64,000 nt of DNA from Halisarca cf. caerulea (taxonomy: Eukaryota; Porifera; Demospongiae; Chondrillida; Halisarcidae): positions 7,120,859-7,184,858 of the forward strand of contig CAUJGJ010000242.1 in assembly GCA_963170055.1 (NCBI GenBank), written 5' to 3'. Below are positions 19,981 to 32,387 of this stretch, one piece after another. The notes under the pieces are model-generated. The model was not told where the DNA came from, did no database searches, and saw only the letters and a list, made by a program, of their open reading frames with translations. A program made the translations under genes and the position numbers. How positions within the stretch are numbered: the first letter of the stretch is position 1; each line of letters starts with the position of its first letter.

Positions 19981-21754
19981 TTATTCATCTATATCCAACA
20001 AATTCTGCATTTCTCCTTCTTGTGTTGACCTGCTGTGATCAGAGTCAGCCTCCAGGTTGTTTTGAATATGCTGCATCCCGAGTTTTGTGAACCAGCCAAT
20101 GATAGCAACAAGGAGTGGTGCAATCAAAAAGCTAATCATATTAGTTACTCCAGGCTTGGTTTGAACCTTGTCAAGTACTGTCATTGAGCAGAGGACCAAC
20201 ATCAATATAGCTAATACTAGAGAGATAGTAAAGCAAGCTAGATAGTACAGACAGAGATAAAAAGTTTCTTTACAGTTTGTCTTTGTTTTCCTTCTTTGGT
20301 GCCACATGCGATCAATTGTGACTAGGATGGAGATGAGACAGCAACAACCCAAGAAGCTAAACACAAGGAAGGATGGCCAAGATAAATTAGAAAGTGGGCT
20401 TGCAGCTATCTCCAAAAGTGTGAAGGGCATGCTCAGTACAATAAAGTGGCAGAATGTGCCCATGGCCCACACAGCCAATGTTTGCACTATACAACATCGT
20501 AATTCAGGCTTAGCAAGACCACAAGTGCAAAATCGTAGAGCATTATCCAGAATTTGTGGATAAGGTACGTCGTTTTCCTTCTTCAAATCAACTGCAACCA
20601 AGAATTGCGATATTATAGGAATAAAGATGTAAAGTATAATGTAAGCCATAAACCACATTCTTGTTTGATTTTCCCATGGTTCCATAACATCCGAATTTTG
20701 GAGAATATATAATAGAGATAGGATTCCTTTTGGAATGAAAAATGAACAGTTGACAATTATACATCCAAGGATAAATCCCCAGGTAAAACTGTATGAAATG
20801 CTGAGCTTTCTCTTAATAATGGTTGCAATATATTCATATACAATCTGCTCATACCTTAGAGATATTGGTATGTAAGCCATACTCAAAAGTATAATGGCAC
20901 CATACAGAAGCTGTGAAACTATGTGAGATGGAGAATCTCGTTCTACATTCTTGCCAAATGAATAACTCACAGAATTGGTATCCATAGCACAAATTTGCTT
21001 GAATTGAATTGAATATAGTGACAGCTAAAAGGTAGGATTAATGCAAAAGTAATTTATCATTATGATTACTATACCTTCATGCATGATGTTGAAGTTTAGC
21101 ATCATGCCTTGAAAGTACATCTTTTAAGAAGTATGTGCTTAATTACACTGTACATCATGCTCTTACTTTAGCTGTTAGATGCTCCAAATGACCTCGATTG
21201 CTTTCATTTATGCAACTTTTAGAGATGTTATTGAGTAGAATACACACTGAAGTACGATAGTGGAATGGGGAAAATTTAAAACTCAATGGGAAAGAGCTTA
21301 GTCCAATCTCAGCAGCCAAAAATGGGGGTATCAAAACAAATATTGGTGTCCTTGTCCAGATCATCATTTCCACTTGTGAAGAGCTCTTGAGAAGAGAACT
21401 TGACTGTGTGGGAAGACTACTGGCCCAAAATTTAGGATTTGAACAATCATCAGGAAGAGAATTAGTATTCAGAATATAATACACATATACACTATCAGGT
21501 GAAGCAAAATTTGCAGGATTAAAGGTTTCCTGTATGCTGTCTTTGTTCTTCTCAAACCCAAGCGCCGCCTTTTCCAGTTGACAAAAGCAGCTATCATTAA
21601 TATATTCATTGGCAATTACAACTTTATACCCAACTGTGAGAAAAAACAGCACAAAGAGAGATTTTAGCATTATTAACATCCTAAGTACTTCTGAGGCAAA
21701 GCCCTTAAACCATGCAATAAATAATACTGAGAATAGAATGCATCGACTTGACAC
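19981..21754 (-). CDS. Orphan membrane protein with signal peptide and C-terminal polytopic domain
   Basis: Two exons, 21754-21167 and 21024-19981, join in phase 0 across a 142-bp GT/AG intron into about 543 residues, or 515 from the second good ATG at 21670 (MLKSLFVLFFLTVGYKVVIA), which gives a cleaner signal peptide and is preferred. The mature N-terminus (~150 residues) is extracellular-like, with several cysteines, a WASSLP motif and NxS/T sites. The C-terminal exon has about seven hydrophobic segments separated by short loops; one loop (CTCGLAKPELRCC) is cysteine-rich and another is strongly basic (HQRRKTKTNCK). The tail is acidic and soluble. I recognise no characterised family; the layout suggests a receptor- or channel-like plasma-membrane protein, without evidence for ligand or ion. 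Gene structure and stop are well supported; the 5' end may be longer. Confidence 0.72.
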
Positions 21755-22651
21755 ATTTGCACCATATTACCATATTAGGGCACATTGGTGCATAATGTTT
21801 TGTCATGGGTTATGAAAGCACAAAGGGTAATTTTCATTTCATTGAAGGGAATATTTTCAACACGGAGTACTTTTAATGTCATGCAGTTTCAGTATGAAAT
21901 TTTAAAACAGTATTGCAATATGCACCTGCATATCCATGCATGCATGGTAGCCCGTGAATGCATGATCAAGATAGATTGAGGAATATTTTAAATTCTTTAC
22001 ATTACCCACACTTCATTCTACCACACATGTATTCTATTCTATTATATCTATGATCTCACAGAAGCGGGTCATAGCCTACCCTACAACCTCATTGATTTTA
22101 CAGTACACCTCTCGTAGTTTGGGTAGTAACTCTATAGGATGACAACCACATAGTTACAGTGAAAGCAACACGTACTTGTAGTGGAATATTCCCATGGCTT
22201 TGAGATCTACTTAAAATTTTCTTAACACATAGCGAAATGCAAAACTCCATTAAGAATATTGCATGTTTTATCTTGTAGGGTAGGTTGATTGTTTCCATGA
22301 TTCACATGCATCTCTGTTACTATGAATATCAGTCATATTTAGACCTACTTTAATTGAACATCATGCATGCAATAATATTTTATATGTGTGGATGTACTGT
22401 AGAATTTGGGTTATCTGACGACATTTGTTCCCCATATATGTGTCAGATAAAACAGAAATTGGACAAATCAGGTAAAACTGTGTATAAATTAGTGATGGGG
22501 ATTCATAACAAGCATTGGATAACTGAGGTTTCTGGATGTTTAATACATGTACAGTACATAAATGTATGTACATATATATGCATGCATGTGTGACTGTACG
22601 TATATGTGTATTTGTGTGTGTGTTTCATGTGTGTAGGTATATACCAGCCAG

Positions 22652-22657
<6 letters not shown>
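21755..22657. other. Unassigned stretch with a dispersed 26-mer
   Basis: No gene is seen. The 26 bases from TATCTATGATCTCACAGAAG to the following CGGGTC at 22045-22070 recur exactly at 23429-23454, and a weaker copy (TCTATGATCTGACG...) sits at 23600-23627 just upstream of the FIS1 start. CCTACCCTACAA near 22077 is mirrored near 22275. Confidence 0.5.
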
Positions 22658-22717
<60 letters not shown>

Positions 22718-22728
22718 ACACACACAAT
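22658..22728. repeat. (CA)n microsatellite
   Basis: About 70 bases of CA with one TACA interruption. Reading frames through it are artefacts of the dinucleotide. Confidence 0.95.
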
Positions 22729-22739
22729 ATAATTATCTA

Positions 22740-22913
22740 CAGTGGAATCTCCAGATGAAGGAAACTTTGGGATCGATGGTCATTCTGTCCTTTGTAAGGA
22801 GATTGTCCTTAATTGGGAAGTCCAAAATGTATTGGAACTATAGGGAGAAAACTTTTTGGGACCTCAAGCTGTGTCCTTTGAGAGAGATTGTCGTTATTTC
22901 GGAGATTCCTCTG
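22740..22913. mobile_element. 174-bp pogo-like MITE
   Basis: Starts CAGTGGAATCTCCAG and ends GGAGATTCCTCTG, flanked by TA on both sides (22738-22739 and 22914-22915). Internal AAGGAGATTGTCC and GAGAGAGATTGTCG words repeat. The CAGT end, TA duplication and length match the elements at 33627 and 46104, consistent with a pogo-class Tc1/mariner MITE. Confidence 0.8.
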
Positions 22914-23665
22914 TATATATGTACATATACATACATGTACATATGTACATGTATATTGTACTTAAGCCTGTGTGTACGTGCATATGTATATATACACACA
23001 CTATATTTGGCAGGTTATACTTCAATGTCTCCTATTACTGAAATTAGTGGGTTGAGATAAAGACTGTGCCATAAAGAATCTCCCTTGATGTTACTAATTA
23101 ATCATGGGGTTAGGAAAACTTTGCAGGGGACGATTCCACCTTTGCTAGCCTCACTCCTTGATTGTCATCTATTATTAATTAAGGCATCAGAAGACACACA
23201 ATAAAAAGTATTTGCTTTTGCTTTCTCATAAAGCATTTATTTTAATTTAATTAAATTAACTAGGGTTAGTCTAGTACAATTCCTCTATATTCTCCCCAGG
23301 AATCGGGTGGCTGGCAGAAGGCCAGGGCTGGGTATAAAGCTAGACAGAGTTTGGTTGGACTGAGTGCAGTGTACAATTTTCTGTATCACGCCATTGATAA
23401 TAGATGGGGCATCCCTTCAGACTTTTATTATCTATGATCTCACAGAAGCGGGTCGTAGGAATTTGAACACTACACCCGAGGATCTATATAGTATTTAAAC
23501 CCCATATCAGACTTCCCATATTGCCACATACATGATTATATTTTGATTTAATGTAACTTTTGGCAATAATGGTGGTGTCTCTCTCCCCAGTTCTTCCGTC
23601 TATGATCTGACGCAACAGAAGAGGTCGATTAGTACTGTCGTGTACGTATAGTTGTTTGGTCAAAA

Positions 23666-26600
23666 ATGGCGAGCTACGGAAATGGCTCTGAAGCTCGGGA
23701 CGGACACAGATGTTCCGAAAGCCTTTCTGATGTCGAGAAAGCTGTAATAGGAGATACGATTCCCTTGGAGAGTATAGAGGTATTGTAGTAGACTAACCCT
23801 GCTCATGATGCATATTAAGTGATTCAGTGAATATTACCATAGACTCTTTTTTTATTCTACGTATATTCCTACATATACGACGACTGCCACCTTTTTATTA
23901 CTGTATTATAATTAACATAGGCCTACTTATCAGCCAACATGATACACTAATGTTATTGAGTGAGAAGTTAAAAAGGGATAAAGATACCTGTGCCTGAGTG
24001 TCTGCATTCACTTTATGAGGCAGACAATCAATAATTTGTGATAGTAATCTACATAAGGTTCATGATGTTGGTAGGAAACTGAGACAGTATTAACCTGATT
24101 ACCACTTTTGAAACTGGTTGTTTACTGAATATTGTAATGATGTTGGGGACATGGGCATACATACGTAATGATACGTATTTTATGTTTCTGACTCTAAGTC
24201 TTCTACTGGCTTTCCCACTTCTGGTGTCCCCTGATGTTTTGTTGTTGGCCCTACTCTCTTCTACCTTTATGAATGACCTTACCCAAGTTCTTCATCCTGA
24301 CTCAACTGTCCTTTCTTCCCACATCACAACTATCTTTCTTACTGGCAAGGATCCTATTCACTTGACAAGCTCATTGCAGTCCTGTCTTAACCTGGCCAAC
24401 AGCTGGAAGGTGAATAATGATTTGAAGCTGAATGCTACCAAGACAGAGTGCGTGCTCATTTGCTCCCATAAATGTAGAGACAGCCCACCACCACTTGAAC
24501 TCTACCTATCTGGCTCTAGGATCAAGTAAGTCACCACCTTCTAGTTTCTAAGTATCTTCCTAAATGACACCCTGTCTTGGGATGATCATGTAAACCATGT
24601 CATATCTGAGGTTTCTAACAGAGTCAATCTTCTGAGATGTCTGTCTTGGTCTCTTCTCCGCTCTCTCTTTATCTTTTATCTTATGTCTTACATCCTTCCT
24701 ATTGTGGACCGTTGCGATGCTGTATGGCATAGATACACCAAACAGGCTTCCCATGGGTTGTAAACCATCTTCAACTTTGGCTGTCAGATAGCTGTTCATT
24801 GTACCCGTCTGTCCTCTGGAATTACCTTGGTCTTTTAATCACTGCATTCTTGCAGACAGCGCCATCTTGCCCAACTCCTGTATAAATACCACAACTCATT
24901 TATTCCTCCTTACTTGTCCTCACTTTTCCATCATCCATCTCACAGCCACTCCGCCTGCACCAAGAATGTTACAAATCTCCCTCCTGTGAAGCCCACCTAT
25001 GGTCAATGTGCTATCACCTTCTGTGGTGCTTCTTTGTGGAAGTCCATCCCTTCCTCTGTTCATGCAGCATTTTCGTTGGCCTCCTTTTCAAATTTATTAT
25101 GTTCAATTGATTCCATTGACAATTAATGCAATATGTTTTTTTCTATTTCGATTCATTCTTTAATATTCTGCACACATGACATTGACTCAACTATAATCTA
25201 TCAATTTTGTGAATTTTTATCCACTTTGCTACTCCTCTGTCTGCAGGCTTCTTTACTTCTTTATCCTGTTTTTTTTCTTGTTGTCTTTGTTGTATTAACA
25301 GGGTACCTACAGTAGGGTAGTAGCCTTTGGCTAAAAGTTTTCCCTGTCTAACTAAGCTTGCCTAACCTAACCTATATCAACAAAGCTACTGGATTGAAAC
25401 TACAGACTGTACATTCAATTTTTTTCCATAAGATATTCCTTAATAAGCATTTGATGATGTAGCTGAAAGGTATGTACGTACTGTAGGTCTCAACAGCATT
25501 CCTTATTTTGGCCTTTCTGTTAGTGGTGACATGTCAAGCAAGTGATATACGTACATAGGCGTAGGTTTGTGTTGCAATATAATTTGATCCTTCTGGTGCT
25601 GGACATACGTAACTAATGATACATGATTGAAGATGTTGATGTTGTCTGGAGGATTTTGAAGACATTTTACAAATACATTTAGATCTTTTTTGGAATTTTT
25701 TGGAATCTTTGTAGTCCCTCCTTATTTCTTTTGGGTTTTGCCCTTTGTTCCTTTTTCTGTTTTGTGTGCCACTTATAGTAGCCTCTGGCTAAAGGCTCCC
25801 CAGATTAAATAGGAATACCTGATACCTCATACCTGATCTTGTAATTGATACAAAACACAAGGAGAAGTCATGTTTAGGAGGCGAATCTTGTAGTCAGATG
25901 TATACTTTTTAGGGATGAAGTTATGAACTCATTTTGAAAAAAATCCAGCAAATTTAAGTGTTTGGTGTGAAATGGTCTGTACAGTTATGAGTAATGTGTG
26001 AGTTTAGAACAATTAATGTAAGGCAAAGTTGTTTTTCTTGAGATCAAGATGCGCTCTCAAGGGAATAGTGATCTGTGAGTCATTGCTAGGCTCAGGTAGG
26101 CTTTCGAGCATGTCAAATTGTAAATGAGCTGCAAAAGTGAGGGGGTTGTTGACTAGGATCCCTAGATCATAAAACCCGATTAGAATGGATATGGGTGGAA
26201 CTCTATTTAATGGATATAACTCCTGCATTGGGGTGCTACCACTGCCAGTTTGGTCGGTATTCCAGATGCAGCCATCAAACTTCTTGGCCAGTGGAAAAGC
26301 CATGCCCTCAAAACATACGTACATCCGCACACCAACTACAGGCCAAGTATCTTGCCAACTGCTCTTGACTGCTTTTGTAAGCTAAGTGAAATACTCAGAT
26401 GAGTAACCCTTTAAGGTTGTTAGTATACTTCACAGGATTGTGTTTGCTCTGCTATATCAATGACTTGTGAATTGATTGCCAGAGGATTAGTTTTGCTATT
26501 CAGCATTTCCATACTGTAGCAATTTTAGGTTGTTTACATAGGGCTAGGCAGGCATAGGGATAGGCATACATGGGGCTAGACGGGCATAGAGCTAGACAGA

Positions 26601-28040
26601 GGTGGGTTGGACTGGGTACAGTGTGCATATTCCTAAATCCTGCAGCTAAAGTATTAACGCAGGATGTAGGAATTTGCACACTGTACCCAGTCTAACCCAC
26701 CTCTGTCTAGCTCTATGCCAGTCTAGCCCCATGTATGCCTATCCCTATGCCTGCCTAGCCCTATGTACGTATGTCTAGCCCTATGTATGTCTAGTCCTAT
26801 GCATGTCTAGCCCTATGCACATCTATCCCTATGCCCGTCCAGCCCTGTGTAGCAAACAACCCTACCTTGTTCCAATGTTTTTTGACGTTTGACAATTTTT
26901 ATCCCTACATCTTTTTTCCATTTTTAAATGGTTTTTATATGGTTCTTGTTCATATACTTTTTGCTTGTAAATAATAGGTTATAGGTAGTGGCTGTCATGC
27001 AATGATGTATAGCTACAAACAGAATTTATCCAAGTCATCCACTAAAGTGTCATATGCAAACATAGTAATATTGATAGCAAGTAAACATCAATGTAGCCAA
27101 AGTATGCATAGAGCTATACAGTATGACAAACCTTGGTACATTGTTTTAGTATTTTTGTGGAATTGACAGTCATGCCTGCACCCCATTTCCATTTTCACTA
27201 AGTATTATATAGGTCTTGTACATGTAATTTTGGTTTGGATAATATTGAGTTACTTCCAGTGACAACCTACTTACAAGTGAATGTATGCCTGTTGATCTAC
27301 GTATTCTTTACATTTTCACTGAAAACTAGCACAAAAGAGGTGCGAGATACGAGTACGAGTCAGCCCAATACGACTTGGCCATTTTTAAAATGGTGGATTA
27401 GAACCAATTTTGTGGTAAAGTCGGGATTGTTTAGCTTTTCCATCGAACGAATTTCTTCTAAAGGTAAAAAAAGGCACCACTGTGAGTATGGTTAGTTAAA
27501 ATGGTGGTAAAATCAATCTTGAATACCTCTTCTAACGAGCCCTAGCCTGTTCTACGAGAAGAATCAGAATAAGAATAAGAACCCGAAATGGTGACCTTTC
27601 ACGCTATGTAAACTTTGCAAAATATAGCACATATAAGGCTCCCAGAAGCTTCTTGTATACTTAGATCTATCGAAAAACGGTCGTGGAAGTTACATATGCT
27701 GTTTTTGGAGCTCCAAAATGTACCGGAAGCGAGTTTTCAGCGGAAATACGGTCAGCTTTAATGTATGGGCAGCCATGTTTTTTCCATGTCATCCCTACAT
27801 ATGAACCACTACCGTGGTTCATGATAATTGCAGAATCTATGTTTTCTGCACTTATTTTCCGGCATAACACTCATCCATCATGTTTTTAACATAGCAACAG
27901 TCTCACTATGATTGCGAGACGGAAAGCCCTTACAAATCGAAAAAAATAGGAATAGTTTAAATCATTTATGTTCAAATTGCCAAATTTATATCTCGCCAGT
28001 ACCATCTAGAAATGAATTTGCCATAGTTTCCCACTATGCA

Positions 28041-28088
<48 letters not shown>

Positions 28089-31000
28089 ATATTTTTATTT
28101 TTAGAACAACACGCATGCAAAAATACATTTGCCCAAAGGGCAGTGTATAACCAATAATTACTAATTAAAAAGATCATTAACAATGGAGCCTAGGATTGCT
28201 ACTGAGTCTAGTCTTGGAATGGTTGCACTAATTGTTTGACATTGATGGAAGGACTGAGGATCAGCAGTCTTCAATCAAATGTGATGAACCAATTCTTTCA
28301 GGAAGGACATTGCACTATCACCAAAAACTCCTAATGATTTGAATTCAATCAGCATAAAAAAGTGGGATTGAGCAATCTTGTGGTAGTGACTACTAGTGAA
28401 TGAGCTTCCTACTCTCTGCTTGGTTGGCAATCTTGGCGGCTCCAGAGGCAGCACATGGAATGTATGAAGGAGCAAGAATGTCACATGTAACATCCCAGGC
28501 AAGGGATTGGCCTCTCTTCCAGGGGATCACTGTGACACCATCGGCATGCTTACCATCTGATCGGCAGAGACCCACTGGCTCCAACATACATGGTATGTCT
28601 GCTGCTGCAAGTGCTCTCTTGATGATGTCATTCAGAGCGGCATGGCATGGATGCCAGTCTGCACTCTTCCTGCAACTCAGTCCATGTGTTCCCGAGCTGT
28701 ACACATGGACACAGCACTGGGTGCACTGATGAGGGACACAAAGAGATGAACCGAGCCGCAGACCAACGGCCATTCTGACAGTATCATCTTCCATTTGAAG
28801 TCCGAGAGAAGATGCAGCATAGCAGTAAGCCAGGCACCTGACTCTTTTCTCTGGACTGCTAGCAATCTGGCCTTTGATTGGGGGTCTTGGGCTGAGTTAT
28901 CCGTCAAGGCAGATAAAGAGGCCTCCACCAGGGGTGTGTCCCATGCCTTTTGACAGGAAGCAATTGGACCTAATGGTGCATCTGCATTATGGCCTACTCT
29001 CCAGTGATCTATCACTACAGACTGATGGTGGATTGGAGCCTCTCTCAGGGGTGCCGGAAGGATCAGCTTGGCAATTTGGGAGCTACCAGCAGCAGGAGCC
29101 AAAGAGGCAGAAGGTGCAAGCCTGGCAAAACTCCTAATGCCTAATCCACCAGCTGTGATGGGTAGGGAGGCCTGGGTCCATGCATTGTCATCCAACTGAA
29201 CATTTCAGATTGACTCCAGCAACATCTTTTGGAAATGATCCAAGTTGAGTTATATGGTTGACTCAAAACATGGTGTTGTACGAAGTACATAAAGCACCTT
29301 TGGTAGGCTAGATACCTTCCTTAGCAAGAGAAGGGCATCTTGAGAATGCAGGAGGGACAACCTCTCTCCCATGTTCTCCAATGCATCATACTTTGAATGC
29401 AAGACACTGTCAATGGAGGGTGAGTCACCAATTAGGGGTCCTAAAAGGCATGCATCAGATGGTTTAACCCAGCGGAAGTGGGGAGAATAAGATGGAAAGG
29501 TGTTGACTGTTGAAGGATCACAGCAGACAATCTCTGCCTTTCTGTGATTCGCAACTAAGCCTAGCTCATTCACAGAACCTTCAAGACCCTGGAGGTCTTG
29601 CAAGTCTTCAGCACAGCTGTCTCCCAAGGTTCCATCATCCAAGTAAAACAGTTTAAATTCCGACTGCAACCGAATCAACATGGAATGGATGGTTAAACTG
29701 AACAGGAGAGGACCAAGGGGATCTCCCTGTTGAGCCCCTTCAGATGAGTCAACAATGATGCTTTTCCCCCCAAAAAAGGAAAGATGGGACAGCATAAGCA
29801 GAATGTACCAGTGGGTAAATTTCTGGGGTGTACTGAAGACAAGCTTGCAACAGAGTATATATATATACTGTATCAATTAATAAATATCATTGCAAGTATG
29901 TATGTATGCACACCTGTGTAGGTTTGAAGCATTATTGTTTGGAGTAAATCTAATGCTACCATACTTTGTCTGCATAAACTTAACGTAAAGTACTATGGTA
30001 TTTTGAACTTTGTACAGTATGTAAATGTGTCTATTTCTCTTACAGGTTGTAGAAAAGGACTACAAAGCTAAGTTATCACTTGGTAAAGTAACGGATGATT
30101 TGACTTTTGTATATGCATTACATTTGGTAAAAAGCCCATATTCAAATGATATTAAGAAAGGAATTGTGTTATTGAAAGGTACAGCAATGTAGTTGGGGAG
30201 TAGATGTAAACAGCTGTTGAATTTTTCTTTAATTATCTCTTTAGAACTCTGTCAGAATGGCAAGGATCAAAGGGATTACTTATTTTATATTGGTCTGGGA
30301 TCGTACAGATTGGAAGTATGTATACCTATATGTGTAGTACATAGAGTGAAGATGAGAGATTGATTGCTTAAGTATATATTATAGCCCTTATATACAAAGC
30401 ACTGTTAAGTGAAATGTGCTATATGACCTACATACTTACATAATCAGGAATTGACTCACCAGCTATGTGCCACATGATTTAAAAGTTGTCATCATGTATG
30501 AGTAAAATCACACACTATAGGTGCAGATGTGAGATTGATTCGTTGGTTATTTTAAATTCCACTCTTGTTTTTTTTGCTATTTGCCAAAAGGATTATGCTA
30601 CAGCTAGAAGCTATGTAGAAAGATTGTTGAATTTTGAACCACAGAATCGTCAAGCTAAACAATTGGAACAGCTTATAAACAGAAAGCAGCGAAGAGGTAA
30701 TACGTACTGTACAGTATGTTCTTCCTATCTGACTACAGTGTAACACAGTATTTACAATTTTACACACTGTTCAGTATTCTCCTGTATTTCCCTGAGTACT
30801 GTTTGTGATGAATTTCCATCTATCAGGCATGGCCTTATGTTTCTTAGCATGTTATGAATTTCAATGAAGACTAGTTCTTCCTTACAATAGATCGTTATGA
30901 TATCGTCACCTGCAATAGGTTTGCTGTAAATTATCTATTCTTTCTGTATGTCATGTTAGATGTGGGGAATTTTGAATACCCTATGTCAGGAATTTTTTCA

Positions 31001-32337
31001 TGGCTAAAAAATTTTGTGGTTTTTACAGTTTGAAAGGATCCTCAAATTATTCATCTGCAAACTTCAGTGAATAAATAGCTGCTGATGGGATTGTGTACTG
31101 CTTTTACTCATAGAATTAAATTTTGTTTTCATGCAAGGATTGATCATACAATGTACTTTGCTTATATTCTTAGTTTGACTTTTCCTTGGGTTCTCTTTGT
31201 TAAACTTAAGGAACATAGCTACGTACATATCTTTGCCATTAGTCTTCAAGCTTCCAAGATGTTAACAAAAATAAAGAACTGCCGAGAGGACTACAGTTCA
31301 CCTGCTAGATCTTGCTGGTTCACTCTTGAGAGATTGAAATACTAACTACACCTATAGGATAAACGAACTAAGACACAATTTTGTTCATTAGGAGAAGCAT
31401 ACATACTCTATACTGCATATAGAGTATCTATGGGAGAAGCAAACACTTAGAAAACAAGAGAGGAACGTTTGTTGCACAATCTGCAGGTAGAGAGCACAAT
31501 TTTTTTATCCACCGAAAAATTGTGACCCCAAAAATGAGGCTAGCCACTAAAATTTTTACCACTAAAATTTCCTGATGTACAGTAAATACAAAGTGTAACC
31601 TTGTACGTACATACTGATATGCCCACTCCTGCTGTACCATCAGTATTATTGAAGTATAGTACAGAAGCGTGGGACAGTGCTCTTTACAAGGCTGATGATA
31701 TTGTTCACTTATTATTCCGAGTGTTCACCAGTGTATTTTCTCTTAGCGGTGTCCCAAAGCTTTCTTCATAAACATGTTTATTAGAGATACAAGTGGATTT
31801 TTACTGGGTAGATTTTAGTGCACTTCCATTGAGTTAACGTTGTTGTGATTTGCTCATGATTTAAAGAATACAAATTTCCATGACTATATCTTATATTGGA
31901 AAGTTTTTAATGGAAACCACTACCCAGGAAAGGGCGGCATCCAGCCACCTCGTGCCTCCCTAACGGACCTAATGGTTATGGAAGTCTAGGGCAACCAAAC
32001 CTAGCCTAGCCTAGTTAGTCTGGAAAGGAGGTCTTACACCCTCAACAGCAGACATAATGGTCAAATAAGTCTAGGGCAACCAAACCTAGCCTAGCCTAGT
32101 TGGTCTACTATGGGGAAAAACAGCCTGAGGAAAAGTGGACTTCCGCTGGGATTGAACCGGCGACCTTCAGCTTTGTACGCTGATGCTCTACCTTCTGAGC
32201 TAGGAAGACTTCCATAACCATTAGGTCCGTTAGGGAGGCACGAGGTGGCTGGATGCCGCCCTTTCCTGGGTAGTGGTTTCCATTAAAAACTTTCCATACA
32301 TTTGACCTACCCGTTAAAAACAGTTTCATATATCTTA

Positions 32338-32387
<50 letters not shown>

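Noticed and set aside
26013..26330. Minus-strand 105-codon protein
   Set aside because: It is antisense to the tyrosine-recombinase relic and has no motifs of its own.
28400..29137. Plus-strand frames in FIS1 intron 1
   Set aside because: They are the antisense shadow of the RLE-type LINE at 28270-29870.
32138..32209. Functional tRNA gene
   Set aside because: The A and B boxes are good, but it is embedded in inverted repeat arms with repeat sequence on both sides, one acceptor pair is mismatched, and it fits a SINE head better.
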